Assembly: GCF_949628215.1 (NCBI RefSeq)
Contig: NC_134276.1
Span: forward strand, 12,117,690-12,181,689
Length of the DNA: 64,000 bases
Origin: Phalacrocorax aristotelis
Lineage: Eukaryota > Chordata > Aves > Suliformes > Phalacrocoracidae
Direction of reading: 5' to 3'
The translations under genes were made by a program, and so were the position numbers. How positions within the stretch are numbered: position 1 is the stretch's first letter; the number at the start of each line of letters is the position of its first letter. Below the pieces are notes generated by a model, which saw only the letters and a program-made list of their open reading frames with translations, made no database searches and was not told the origin of the DNA. This document shows positions 25,901-36,282 of this stretch, piece by piece.

Positions 25901-28900
25901 CATATGTGGCACTGCCAAAATGCCTCCCTGGGAATTAAAATGTTGATACCTGAACTTTCCCTTTTCCCAGCCTCCTCTGGGGAAAAATAAAAAAAAGTCT
26001 TGGTATGTGTAGATCCTGAGGGAAAGCTAATTCAGGGTGCAGTGTTGTAACTTGTAGAAAGAGCAACCACTGTTCCAATTTGGATGCTTTATTCTACTTG
26101 GAAAATTTTCTGCCCAAGTAGTGGTGTTTTGGATTGTTTTCTTCCTGTTTTAGAGCCTTTGTTGAAGGCCCAAAAGGGATCAAACGCCTTATATTTATAG
26201 GGTATAAATTGTAAAATCCATGGACTTTCAGTGCAGTTCTGTCAGCACCATCACAAAGTCTGTCTCTAAACATATTTTAAGGAGCAACAAAAAGTGTGGT
26301 TTCTTGAAGTTGTCTTGTGAGCAGTGAAGGAATCATTTTATGTAATGTTAATGGTATTATGTTTGAAGAAACTTAAGCAGATTTTTTTAAACAAAATAAT
26401 TCTTCCTATTTACTAGACTTCTTATTATACATCACTGAAAAGTCTCATTATGGAGGGACTTTTAAAAGTTGCAATTCTGTTGTTAGCTAGAATTTTGACT
26501 CTTAATAATTCTTTAAATAGGATCTGAAGAATCTTTTCACCCACTGCAATTAGAATCTACTCTGAGCGATCACTGTCAGAATGCTGATCAGCCAGAGGAC
26601 CATAATGCTGTGTTACAGAGATCTTCTGAACAAGCCTCTGGAATTAAAAAATGGGGCAATGAGAACTGTGTTTCATCTGCTAGAGAATACGAAGAACTGG
26701 CAAGGAATATGGAAAGTATTAATCTTCAGTGTTCAATGGAAGATCTGCAAAAGGAAAGTTTGAATCCACTGAAAGAGCAAAAATCATTTTATCAGCTAAA
26801 TACCACACCAGTTACAGGGGATGAAACTTCCCCTCAACACTCCTTAAAAGAGACTGTGTCTTCTGAAAAATTGCCTGTGGAGGCATTTGGTAAGAAGTAT
26901 GTGGAGCTTCCTGAAAAATCGCTTCATGTACATGAAGCAAATAAAGCTGTGGAACTGGATTCTCCGTGCAATATAAACATAAAGGAGCCAGATCAAGGCG
27001 TTCCAGAAGTACAAAAATCTTCGAGGGTTCCTAGAGAAACCGACTTGGAAGACTCGAACAGCCATTTACAGATTGTCGTACAACAGAATGGTTCTTTCCT
27101 GGAAAGACATGAAAAACATTCTAATTCTGTGCCCAGAAGCTGTCGTATTCCACTCTGGGTGAGTAAAACAGATTTCCAAAAGCAGTAATTTGTGCAGGCT
27201 TTTTTGCTGGGTTTTTTGTTGTTGTACCAAGTTATTTTCACAGAATCACACACTGTAGACCTGTAATATCCGATAGCTTGGCAAATGTTGATTTTACAAT
27301 TCTAGTTTGACTTGCATGTTTCCTGGACTTCTGCCCTACTACTTCTTTCAAATCACAGCAATTGAAATAATTAGCAGTAGCTGAAATGATTGTTGGAGAT
27401 GCTATAGCGTCTCTCTTGCATCTCCCTCTCTTAGCATCGGGTGGTACAGCATAAGCACCTGTACTGCATGGCACGGTTACTGACCTGAACAGCCCCTATC
27501 CCCATTCAGAAGCCTGAAGGAGCTAAATAAATTAACCAAAACATAAGCAAACTTAAGGAAATAGCTTTGATGTATCTTAAAAAAAAAAGTTTGCCCTAGA
27601 ACTAAGTAATTTAAACTTGAGGAGAGGTGGAGTTTTTGTTGCTGTTTGGTTCTTTTGGGTTACTTGTTTGGGTTTTTTTAACACTGGTAGTTAAAATACT
27701 TCGCGTTGGACTTGGGGTCCAGGGTTGGCATTCATCAAAACCTCAGGCAAAGTGCTCTTTCTGTATTTCATTTACTGCTTAGGAGTGGATTTTTCTTTCT
27801 TACACATGTTGAGTGAGCCTCCTCTTTCTGACAAGATAACAGCTGTTACTATTGTAGGATATAGCGAATTTCCTTTTTTATTTTTTTTTTTTTTTAATTT
27901 TTTACACTGGTATCTCGTATCATTTATTTTCTAGGAGACCGAGTCAGGGCATGGTATTATGGAAGAACCTGAGCTCACTCTGATAAGCTCAAATGACATC
28001 AGTATTGCAGAATCAGACAGTGAATATACTAACCAAGAGAAAATTAAGGAGGATAAAATCAATAACCCAGCATGTGTGGATCAGTCTGAATTTAATGTTT
28101 TTACTGAGGTGAGTCTTTATTATCTAGTGTAATTCTGATTTTAACTTTTAATCGTAACAAGGAGAGGCCCCACTGCAGCAGTTAATCCACTGTTGCAGAA
28201 AGAGATAACAGGGTTCTCTGAGCTTGGCAAGTGCTTGGATTGTCTTGTTTTGATGTATTCTGGACAGATTTAATAGAACTCAAATTTGGGCTATTCCTTA
28301 ACATCACTACTTTGCCATATCAGTGTAGGTAGTTTGGGAAGACTTCTGCTGCTGAGAAACAGAACCATCTTGCCAGTGTCTGCAAGACCAAATTGTATCC
28401 CATTAAATTGAAGATTTGAATGAGGGGAGAGGGTGGGACAAAAGCTACGGCATAAATCGGGGGGGATCCTATACTTAGTGGATGGAGCTACACCGGACCC
28501 ACACCACAGTTCTTAGTTTATGGGGAAAATAGGATCAGCTTGTCATCTGCCATACTTAACTTCAGTATGCTTTTTGCTGTTTGCCTGTGTAAAGCCAAGG
28601 CCATAAATTATAGAGGGACTGGTTTGTAGTGAGAGAATAGTTTGGGTGCTGAAGCAATAAAGTAGAACCAAGTAATGTATGTCTTAGATTAATAGATTAG
28701 ATTAAACCCTTTTTCAGTTCTGGGAGGTATCTAGAAAAGTTCCTAGAAGTGCCTAAGGATGGCTCTGTATAAAGTAATTGAAATGTGGGTGAGGCGAGGC
28801 TGGCAGCTGGAGGCTGTACTTCCCGTCCAGCTGAGAGCAGAGGAAGGGGACGCAGCAGTAGGAGAGCCACGGGGGAGGACTAGAGAGAACAGGAGGAAAG

Positions 28901-31900
28901 AAAAACAGATCAGTTGAGATGAAGTTATGCAGCCCTGAATTAAGAACAAGATATTGAAATCTGGTGGGCAAAGGGTCCTTAATGGATTTTTTTGAAGTTC
29001 TAAAATGTTTTTAGAAAGCAGCTTTTTAATACGATGAGGATCAATTTCCTGTTTTTCTTGCATCTGCTCTAAAGGCAAAAGAGTAGGTCTTTTTATTTGC
29101 ATCGGGCCTATGCCAGTGGTACACTACTACCACTTCACTCAACTTTGTGGCATATTTTAAGTGTTTCCAATCACTGATTCCTTCTGTAACAGGAGAAGGA
29201 ATTTTTACCACTAGCTCCAGATGCGGATTATTCATTGTTTGCAAGGCCCAACGATTCTTCCAAAGACCAGAGTCCCAACAACAGTCACTTTTCATCACAT
29301 CAGACTGCAGGTAATTATGTGTAGCTTCAATATGCTGACATTGAGATAGAGAAAGTCTTTATAGTATTAAAATCATCAATAAAATACATCTCTCCTTTGG
29401 AAAACATAGAGCTGCTTTTACTTAGGTAAGAGCATCTTGCTGTTTGGGCTTGGTCTGTAGTACACATGACCCAGGTTTATTATGTCGTATTGACAAGGAA
29501 GTGTTGGCTTGTCTCTCCCTATGCCAGGCTGTCTTTCATGGAAGTTCATTATATCTACAATGCACTGTGTTTATTGTGTTGCAACTATTTAATTCTGAAA
29601 AATTCTGTGGTGTGTTGTGGTTTGTTGTCACATAGTTATGCAGCTGCACTTGTTTATTTCCTGTTAGTCCCCAAGATCTGTAGCCAAAGAGTGTCTTTTT
29701 TCCCGTTCTGATGATAGTGTTGTGGATCATCAGTAACATTGAAATGTTTTTTTCCAAGACAAAGAGCAATAACATGAAAGACAGGAATTGACAGAACTGA
29801 ACTGTATTAGGGGCTTCTCAGGTCTTTGATATGTTTTCAGGCATCAAGACGCTTTCGATGCAGTATTTATCACAGCTTTTGTCATGGCAGACCTGCTCAG
29901 TTATCGATTCCATAGGTCTGAATTGCTGCTTGCTTTGCAAGATTACTCATCATTCACGCCATTCTCCTAGTACAACTTACAAAAGTAGTCAAGCTCTTTA
30001 GGAGAAATACGTTGAAATGCATGACTTGGCAATGAGCAACAGCACTTACTGTAAGTGAGAAATGTTCAGACTTTTCATTCTCTTTCACAGTGATGCTGCT
30101 GGAGTTTGCTTCCACACCAGGAAATTTGCAAGAATCTTTTTTAAAAAGCAAAAAGAACTTCATCCAGAAATCTCTGAAGAGAGTAGAAGAAATAAAAAAT
30201 AAAGAGAGAAAAAATGAAAAGCCAGAAGCCAAACAGTTTCAAAGAGGAAAGTCTGAGAAGTTAAGCAGGCAAAAGGAATCCTTTCTTATTTCCAGTAGGT
30301 TTATCTGAGTGCAAGACGTAGCATTAGGTATCCTTTTAGCTGCTGTTTTATATTAAAGAATAGATTTCACACCTGTTGCATCTTTGCTGTTGCAGACTGG
30401 GATGTTCTTTAATTTGTTGTCTCAGGGACGCAGGGAGCTGCTGGCTGGCTGCCTCCTCAGTGCAGTGAAGGCCCTTATGGGGCCTCTTTGTTCTTTCACA
30501 AGCTGCCCGCTTGTTTACAGTCATAGGCTGGCTCTTTGCAAGTAATAGTTGTTTATCAAAGCGGAGCCACATTAAGCGAACTGATGCACCTCTGATGTCT
30601 GCTAACGGGGAGCTAGCAGTTGGCTGTTGAGAGGTGTGGCTGGCTTAAAGCACAGGCAGCAGCCTCACAAGTGAGACCGTGAAGATTTGTGCTCAACACA
30701 AGACATCATCAATCACCATTGTGTCCCTTCTGCTAGCCTGTTTGGTTTTTTTGTAGCATCATTTAAAAATCTTGGAAAACTCTTACGCATTTGAGTTAGC
30801 TGGACTAGAGATTTATGGTATGGTGGTTTTTGTTTGTTTGTTTAAGAAAAAAAAGGTGCAGTTGCCAATCAGTTGAAGAAAGTAGGAGAAGTGAAAGTGT
30901 CTTCTCCAGAGGACAGGAAGTCCGGAGAAACTGAAATGCACCAGCGTACTTCAAGGTACTGCATGAACATAAGCAGAAGTTTGGATTGAGAAACCAGTAG
31001 TAGTTCTCCTGTGTAAGCTCCTGGTCAGAGCAGTTTGTCATCTTCCTGTTGGGCCCTGGGTGGGCTGCTTAATGCTGAACCTCTGCGGGAGAGGATGGTG
31101 TGTTGGATACTGGGACCTGCTGGGAAAGGCCCTGCAGGGCTGGTAGTAAGAAACATGCCTGGCTGTCTGCTCCGTTCACGGGGTGACGGCAGCTGTGGCA
31201 GCTAGTATGTGAAATTAGATTGAACCTGAAACAGTCCAAAACTGTGCTTGGGTGCTTATTAACGGTAACATGCAAGTACAACCCCTGAATGGGGTGGTTG
31301 GCAGATAAAGGCAGCCAAAGAGGAATTTGAAGTGATTCTAGGTTACTAGACAGCTGAGTCAATTTCCTTTTTTAATTTCTAGCAATTGAGACAATATAAA
31401 CCTTTAAGCCTGTTAATTTATTTCTGCTTTGCCACTTCCCTTCCTGACAAGATACCATTTTTTTCTCTACTGTTTTGACAGACTTTATAATCAACTTGCA
31501 GAAGTAAAAATAAGAAAGGAAGAAAAAACAAGGCAAGAAACTTATGCTAAAAACAGAGAAAAGGCTAAAGAGTTTCAAAAGGTAATAGTTCTCACAATTC
31601 CACTAATTGAAACAGAGGCCCTCAAAACAGCCTGGACTTTAAGTGCTGCTGTTGGCACACCCCACCTCAGAATTTCCTTGTCAATGCTGTATCTCTGCTA
31701 ATATGAAGTAACTCCTAGGGCTGAAGTTTTCTCTAAAGGACTCCACCTTGAGTGACTTTAGGTTAAGCATGAAGGCTGTCAGGGACTCCAGCTGCTATTT
31801 GGAAAAAGAATGTCAGGGTGTTTGTTAGTCCAACCTTGGCTGCATTTCCATTCTAAGGCAGTCACTCTGGCTGCTTTGGCTACTCCTGGTTAACTGAAGG

Positions 31901-32371
31901 TTCTGGCTAGCTGAGCACACCTGAGCTGAAGGTTGCAGGAATCCTGTCTGGGTTTGCCTGCAGCTGCTCTAGAATAGGGGGCTGAACATGTAGAATTGTC
32001 CCTCTCCCCTTGGCAGTTGTGGTGGAATAAATTGCTGCTCTTTTTATTGTTTTACTTATTTCTGTAAGAGAAATAAGTACATCTCCTGAAATCTGTGGGC
32101 TTTTTGGAGCAGAAGCAGTAACTGAACCCTGTGTCCAGACATAGAATCATAGATTTGTTAAGGTTGGAAAAGACCCTTAAGAGTGAGTCCAACCACTAAT
32201 CCTATCCATTACTGCTGCTGATGTTTGGCAGCAGTACCTCAGCTGTGCCAACCTAACCAGGCTGTTTTCAGGGTAGTCACTTAAGCTGTGCTACTGTAGT
32301 CTCATGGTTTGTTTTATCTGTAGAAAATGCTGGAAAAACTACGAGCCAAGAAGGCTTGGAAAGCACAGTGA
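369..32371 (+). CDS. CEP295: CEP295 centrosomal protein (spliced, 5' end outside window)
   Basis: CEP295 is a centriolar protein needed for centriole assembly and centriole-to-centrosome conversion. Exons read from splice sites and phase: 369-543 (or from 403), 1650-1830, 3599-3766, 4677-4901, 6182-6288, 7809-8021, 8890-8987, 9114-10191, 11495-11666, 11780-11932, 13267-13539, 19488-19594, 21108-21246, 22052-22186 (or 22285), 23649-23803, 24059-24221, 24986-25063, 26521-27158, 27935-28108, 29193-29310, 30091-30294, 30847-30955, 31482-31581, 32324-32371 (TGA). Every listed junction keeps an open frame. Human-like blocks include PDARLAAEEE, VAQMPPQ, RELEFAFEDMY, LNKIRSQK, IRNYQQ and a C-terminal ALMS region. 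The coding sum is about 5.0 kb, or 1,670 codons. As I remember the human protein (about 2,600 residues), the equivalent part there is some 700 residues longer. The first 200 or so residues lie left of position 1. Gene identity is near certain; single exon ends are less so. Confidence 0.93.
1850..2790. repeat. Degenerate repeat with ~190-bp internal period
   Basis: Within the intron 1831-3598, a motif of type ATGGATC(C/A)CT followed by TAGACACTGA or AAATACTCA recurs near 2113, 2313 and 2489, with similar CCCAGTA-rich text between copies. Spacing is about 200 and 176 bp. The region is unusually GC-rich for the neighbouring introns. It matches no repeat family I recognise and may be an old satellite-like array or an LTR remnant. 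Confidence 0.5.
8236..8289. repeat. 17-bp perfect inverted repeat (hairpin)
   Basis: Arms 8236-8252 and 8273-8289 are exact reverse complements around a 20-nt loop that itself holds GGA/TCC. A partial third copy of the arm (AATGACTATGCA) lies near 8352-8363. It is in the intron between CEP295 exons 7809-8021 and 8890-8987. It has no box C/D or H/ACA features. It could be a MITE-like remnant or an unannotated hairpin RNA. Confidence 0.7.
9114..10191 (+). CDS. CEP295: CEP295 large internal exon
   Basis: This 1,078-nt exon is the longest in the window. It enters after a split arginine codon (AG|G), continues LHKQTIEEAGKCLQEYQ, and leaves in phase 0 at CAG|GTAAGC. Its middle is low-homology, serine/glutamine/proline-rich linker. 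Its 3' third (SSESIQAQQKYLKELQEQ onward) is a heptad-like, glutamine-rich coiled coil ending FLNKQ. Several antisense open frames across it are chance shadows. Confidence 0.88.
11012..11360 (+). mobile_element. Avian-type ERV LTR fragment
   Basis: The stretch matches, from memory, a common bird ERV LTR: phrases such as GAGCATGATGTCATATGG, TTTGGCCAGTTTGG, GCACCTGGCAGAGCATGG and AATCCAAAACACAGCAC. It lies in a CEP295 intron and ends about 135 bp before the exon at 11495. No internal retroviral sequence adjoins it, so it looks like a solo or truncated LTR. Confidence 0.7.
13540..19487 (+). other. Longest CEP295 intron; optional exons not excluded
   Basis: Joining 13539 (phase 1) directly to 19488 keeps the frame (…NSYDS-A-QSQDSQ…), so the simplest reading is one 5.9-kb intron. 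Three open stretches after good acceptors lie inside: 15566-15636, 15763-15783 and 17803-17988. The phase-0 readings of the first and third look protein-like but do not fit the flanking phase 1. A small cluster of direct and inverted TTAACCAATTTGG units lies at 16441-16495. I recognise no dispersed repeat family here. Confidence 0.5.
19640..20315 (-). mobile_element. Old CR1 LINE fragment
   Basis: The complement of the plus text carries CR1 landmarks in diverged form: TGCCAGGGCACGCTGTGGG, AGGACAGGTCCAAGGACAG, GTGTCAAAAGCCTTGCC. It lies antisense to CEP295, just upstream of the scaRNA in the same intron. It is too decayed for an open reverse-transcriptase frame. Confidence 0.75.
20745..21032 (+). 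ncRNA. SCARNA9: SCARNA9 (mgU2-19/30), tandem box C/D scaRNA
   Basis: It directs 2'-O-methylation of U2 snRNA in Cajal bodies. The 5' domain has C box GTGATGA (20763-20769), CTGA at 20783-20786 and CTGA at 20836-20839. The nucleotides TAGCCAAA (20774-20781) pair with U2 16-23, placing G19 at the fifth base upstream of the inner CTGA. The 3' domain has a perfect 6-bp terminal stem (CTGAGC 20961-20966 / GCTCAG 21027-21032), C box ATGATGA (20968-20974) and D box CTGA (21023-21026). CTACACTTGA (21012-21021) pairs with U2 27-36, placing A30 at the fifth base. A UG repeat links the domains. The terminal D box is 81 nt before the 3' splice site at 21108, a usual distance for intronic C/D RNAs. Human SCARNA9 also sits in CEP295. 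The 5' end is approximate. Confidence 0.92.
20854..20900 (+). repeat. (GT)n / UG-rich linker inside SCARNA9
   Basis: About eleven GT units followed by GCGTGCGTGTGCATGTG lie between the two C/D domains. UG-rich stretches are known in several Cajal-body C/D RNAs and are binding sites for TDP-43-type proteins; here that role is inference from position. Confidence 0.85.
22052..22285 (+). CDS. CEP295: CEP295 exon with two possible 3' ends
   Basis: The exon starts after TTTCAG and reads GLSSDSAEDRILRKTASRPW. Two donors both leave phase 1: GAAG|GTGAGA at 22186 and CAAG|GTATTT at 22285. The longer form adds 99 nt (33 codons, including GEIYLYKGSQIKQ) with no stop, and the next exon (23649) continues ALEAELDFPEMERH in either case. 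The shorter form has the stronger donor. Confidence 0.75.
22826..23345 (-). mobile_element. CR1 3' fragment, diverged
   Basis: The plus text begins with a decayed form of the CR1 3' end (CATAGATCAGACCAGGAAGG), then CCTGCTCACAGCAGAG and GACAGAGATCCCACACCCC. The second half (23040-23340) resembles the CR1 3' UTR only loosely. It sits in the CEP295 intron before the exon at 23649. Confidence 0.6.
25064..26520 (+). other. CEP295 intron, no feature seen
   Basis: About 1.5 kb of AT-rich intron with poly-A/T runs near 25299 and 25849. I see no exon, RNA gene or recognisable repeat. Confidence 0.6.
26521..27158 (+). CDS. CEP295: CEP295 second-largest exon (acidic linker)
   Basis: This 638-nt exon is in phase from the GATCTGAAG start after AAATAG to CTCTGG|GTGAGT. 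The translation is acidic, serine-rich and poor in predicted structure (for example SEQASGIKKWGNENC). It lies upstream of the conserved C-terminal exons. Confidence 0.85.
30091..32371 (+). CDS. CEP295: CEP295 C-terminal ALMS-motif exons and stop
   Basis: Exons 30091-30294, 30847-30955, 31482-31581 and 32324-32371 encode the lysine/glutamate-rich ALMS motif shared with ALMS1 and CEP295 family proteins. Visible blocks are SFLKSKKNFIQKSLKRVEEI, NQLKKVGEVKVSS, LYNQLAEVKIRKEEKTRQ, NREKAKEFQK and KMLEKLRAKKAWKAQ before TGA. These match the human C-terminus closely. The motif is associated with centriole localisation in this family. Junction phases are 1, 2, 0 and the frame stays open. Confidence 0.93.
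32137..32255 (-). mobile_element. Short CR1 3' fragment
   Basis: ATAGAATCATAGA, GGTTGGAAAAGACCC and GAGTCCAACCACTAA are the CR1 3' terminus in antisense. It lies in the last CEP295 intron, about 70 bp before the terminal exon. Confidence 0.85.
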
Positions 32372-32688
32372 CTGGCAGAAGACTTGAAGCACCAAGGAAC
32401 ATTACTGTGGTGGTACAATCCAAGAGAGCACTGAGTAATCCAGACTTCACTAAGTTAATTGTGGAGCCATTAGGAATCTTCAGCTTGAAGCTGTAGGAAA
32501 ACTAAGTAAACAAGATCAGTGTAGTACCCTCCTGTTTTACTGAGGTCACGAGAAGCAGATTTCACTGCCTTGAATGTGGTTTGGCTCAGACTGGATAGAC
32601 TGTCATTGTGAAAAGCCTTTCATGCACACTAGTGTTGCAAAGGGAGATCATACTAACTTTTGTAATATACATGTATAAAACGTTTGCA

Positions 32689-32694
32689 AATAAA
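32689..32694 (+). terminator. CEP295 poly(A) signal
   Basis: Canonical AATAAA lies 318 nt after the CEP295 TGA, the first on this strand downstream of the stop. It implies a 3' UTR of roughly 0.34 kb. Confidence 0.75.
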
Positions 32695-32709
32695 ATTTTA
32701 AGACTTGAA

Positions 32710-33430
32710 TCCTCAGGATGCAAGACATCAGTTCTTACTGTAAAGTTGAAAATTTCATCTGTTATTTGCACTTCAACTTGAGGAAGTGTGGGTTCCTGCA
32801 GTCACAAGGGACATCTTAAAGCACCTGAAGCAAGGAAGAGAGTAAAAGCCTTGTACTATTACTATTTCCAAATGTAGTTCTTCTCTCCCAAGTTTCCTGA
32901 GCCCCAGTTCAGAGCTAAGTCATTACACCATCAGGACAAAGTGAAAGCTCAACTTGTGCTATCAAAGTTGAATTTGGGTATCAGCAGGTGGAATAGCAGG
33001 GCCATCTCATTAAATCTGGTCCTGTTCAAAATGCAGGAAAGTCTTAATTGGTCATTAAAAATCAGCATTAACTACAGTTTTCACTGGGCTTTTCCATCTG
33101 CAGTACAGTTGCATGTACTGCAGTAGCTAAAGCCATCTGTTGCCTCCTCAAGTGAAGAGCATAAGACAACTCCACAGAATGACAGGCTACTTTTAAGTGA
33201 GGTAGAAGCTTTTTGCGATGCTGAGGTGTAGTATGTGTAACCTCTCGCCTTCACCCTAGAGGTTCTGCAAGGGCTACAGGAAGAGTCTTTTTCCTTTCTT
33301 GCAACATGGTCAGAAAAGCAACCAGGACCACACTTTGCTACTCACAAGGCACAGGTGACCGGCCACCATCACTTACTCCTGTGTTCACTTACAGCATAGC
33401 AACAGGAAACAATCCCAGGCTGCAGCTTTG
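32710..33430. other. Intergenic gap between convergent transcript ends
   Basis: Unique sequence between the CEP295 poly(A) signal on plus and the likely end of the TAF1D non-coding tail on minus. A plus-strand AATAAA near 33470 could serve as an alternative CEP295 end. Nothing else is recognised. Confidence 0.5.
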
Positions 33431-33438
33431 AGATCAGT

Positions 33439-33444
33439 TTTATT
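33439..33444 (-). terminator. Poly(A) signal for the TAF1D snoRNA-host tail
   Basis: AATAAA on the minus strand, downstream of all the minus-strand snoRNAs and non-coding exons and just before the CEP295 3' end. Use by TAF1D is inference from the exon chain; human TAF1D likewise makes long non-coding snoRNA-host transcripts. Confidence 0.5.
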
Positions 33445-33904
33445 TAAATGCTGTGACATTCTGCACAGAATAAATACCTCCCTAGAGGTTGAGTAGAGTG
33501 GAGTACAGTGACAGGGAAGGGAGGGAGAACAGCTGATAAAGCCTTTGCCAGTCAAATTACCACTTGACACACTCAGCTTGGTAGCATCAGATGAACTATG
33601 TCTCCCAGGAGGGAAAAGTGAACGAATCTACCCTTTCAGTTATAAGGCAAAGCCTCCCCCCTATCCTGACCTGGTTTCCAAAGAGAATGCACTATTTCAA
33701 GTTACAAAGCAGTAAGGGAAGTTAGAATGAATGTTTAATTCTAAATTACTGCAATGAACATGCCAGCTAAGGTTCTCTAGTTGGAAGAGGTATGTAGTTC
33801 TTCGCAGCAGCATTACAGCAACATCACCAGGACCTAAGAGAGGAAAAGCATCCATTTGAGCACTTTGACTAGAAATCAAGTCAAGAAAAGCCATTAGAAT
33901 TCTC

Positions 33905-34595
33905 TTCATAGAATCACTAAGGTTGGAAGAGACCCTTAAGATCAAGTCCAACTGCTAACCTATCACTGCACTGCCCAGTCCACCACTAAACCATATCCTC
34001 AAGCACCACATCTACCCTACATCTCCCAGGATAGACACTCCCTGGGCAGCCTGTTCCAATACTTGACAACCCTTTCAGTGAAGAAGTTTTTCCTAATATC
34101 CAACCTAAACTTCCCCTGGTGCAGCTTGAGGCCATTTCCTCTCGTCCTATCACTGGTGACCTGGGAAAAGAGACCAGCACCCACCTCACTACAACCTCCT
34201 TTCAGGTAGTTGTAGAGAGTGATGGGGAGGCTGAGGGGAGACCTTTTCTCCAGACTAAACAACCCCAGTTCCCTCAGCTGCTCCTCATAAAACACATGCT
34301 CTAGACCCTTCATCAACTTTGTTGCTCTTCTCTGGACATGCTCCAGCACCTCCATGTCCTCCTTGTAGTGAGGGGCCCAAAATGCACACAGTACTCGAGG
34401 TGTGGCCTCACCAGTGCCGAGTACAGGGGCACAATCACTGCCCCGCTCCTGCTGGCCACACTATTCCTGATACAAGCCAGGATGGTGTTGGCCTTCTTGA
34501 GCACACTGCTGGCCTATGTTCAGCCGGCTGTCAACCAACACCCCCAGATCCTTTTCCTCTTGTTTCTCTCTAGTCTGAAGCAATCTCATGTCAGG
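33905..34595 (-). mobile_element. CR1 LINE 3' fragment
   Basis: Begins (plus) CATAGAATCACTAAGGTTGG and continues through CCCTGGGCAGCCTGTTCCA, CTCCTTGTAGTGAGGGGCCC and ACACCCCCAGATCC, the standard CR1 3' region in antisense. It includes the degraded end of the reverse transcriptase ORF, with stops in every frame. Confidence 0.93.
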
Positions 34596-35213
34596 ACATG
34601 GTGCTGGCATAAAAGCAGTAATGCACAGAACACAAGCACACACCCTGTACTAAACTGTTACGGGGCACAAGCATCACTTCTAATGCCAGCTCCCCACGCA
34701 CCATAGTTTTATGTTTCCTGTAACTACTCACTGTGCCCAGAGCATGCCCACCCTGCACTTCCTTCCTCCCTCACCTCATTGTTCCAGGCTTATCCACTCT
34801 AAGACTTCCATGCAGCTCTAGGAATATATCATATTTCCACAGGAAAAGGAAGCATTACTGAGGTTACAAGACTGCTCGTGCCACAACTGTAACAACCTGC
34901 CCTTCTGCAGCTTCATATGCTGCAAAAGTCAGCTGGTTTCAGAATGAAACAGAAGCCTTTTCCCTACATCAGCATCTCAGAAAACCTGAAGGCAGCAGGT
35001 AAACATCATTTTTCACTCCAAGATGCCTCACAACAGCAGGTGTATCTCCTCATAAATAGACCATAGCACACACTAAGTGTCCACGGCATCCTGCAGAGGA
35101 TTTCATTATGTGGTCACCGCGTTAAGAGCTGCTGGTTTTTCAGCCATGCAAACCCTCTTTGAAGTGACCTTGAATTTCTTTTTAGTACCAGCATTTTTGC
35201 TGAGAATTCTTAC

Positions 35214-35287
35214 CTTCAGACTCACTGTGGTGGCCACTCACATGCTGCTTCTTACCCCTCTGACATGCAGTGACTTGGCAGCAGACA
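35214..35287 (-). other. Putative TAF1D non-coding 3' exon
   Basis: Acceptor TAACTCTGTAG and donor CTGAAG|GTAAGA bracket 74 nt on minus, immediately downstream of the intron holding the H/ACA RNA at 35519-35641. No conserved open frame is present. Confidence 0.5.
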
Positions 35288-35518
35288 CTACAGAGTTAAG
35301 AGTCAGATCTGGTTAGTGTAAATGAGAGTTACAACAAGTTGGATGTAAATTATATGGGGCAGCCTTTTGTCTCCCGTTTTTGCTTCTGTGAGCACAACAT
35401 CACAGCTTCTAGAGTCCAAGTTACAAAGGTTCTAACTAGAACTTTTCTTCCTCTGTGGCTTAAAACATTAGAGGAGCCCAAAAATACAGAAGCACTGTGT
35501 CTCTGACCTACGCTAAAG

Positions 35519-35641
35519 CTTTGTGCCCAGCAGACTTCATGTCACATCATGTGGCAATTCAGGAGTCTGATGGACTTGCTTTATGGTCATGTCCACAACT
35601 CACCAGAAACAGCAACATCCTAGTGGCCTTGGTCATGACCA
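35519..35641 (-). ncRNA. H/ACA box snoRNA
   Basis: Two hairpins with both boxes are visible on minus. Hairpin 1 closes with TGGTCATG/CATGACCA (8 bp), then H box AAAGCA. Hairpin 2 closes with GTCCA/TGGGC and CAGACT/AGTCTG, followed by ACAAAG (ACA box, 3' end 35519). The length of 123 nt is typical. It is intronic between the exons at 36096-36170 and 35214-35287. Human TAF1D hosts several SNORA genes; I cannot tell which one this is, so no symbol is given. Confidence 0.82.
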
Positions 35642-36095
35642 GGTAACCTCCTCTCACTGCTGTTACAACCACCTTCAATCTGGGATTTAAATGAATATTC
35701 AAGTTGCCCATACTTTCTTGTTAAGGACTAGTCAGTCATGCCAATATGTAAGCCAAGTTGTGTACCAACAAGCCTAAAATCTGTTAAAAGCTCTAAGTAC
35801 AGAGGAATCCCTCACAACCAGTATCAGTCCTTGCTGCAGAAACCAGGACTGCAAACTGCTACACAACTCTGACAGCCATTTGAAGTATATACACATGTAG
35901 AAGAATAACTTGCAGATAAGCAACCTGCCAAAATCTGGGGTGATCACTGCCCAGCACTCTGCTACTAGACAGCCATGTCTACACTCTTCTGCAACAGTTT
36001 ACTGAGGTTTCAGTGTTCTACAGTCACACCAAGTTAACACACAAACTGTAAAGCAGCATGAAACCATCTGACCCGACAAGTAACTCAGTGCTTAC

Positions 36096-36170
36096 CTGCC
36101 AAACAGGTTATCTTCCACAGCCAGTCCTTTTGACACAGCAAAAGTCATGTTGTTCTGTAGCCTAAAGCAC
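36096..36170 (-). other. Putative TAF1D non-coding 3' exon
   Basis: Strong acceptor (TTTTGTTTTAAACAG) and donor (GGCAG|GTAAGC) bracket 75 nt on minus. It lies between two introns that each carry an H/ACA RNA (36283-36420 upstream and 35519-35641 downstream). Confidence 0.65.
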
Positions 36171-36282
36171 CTGTTTAAAACAAAACAAAAAGCCCCGAAT
36201 GCACTTGCCAGGTTCCAGAGGCCAGCATCACTGGAACATGAACACAGAAAGCAAGCACACTCAAATCCCTGAAGAGGAAAAA

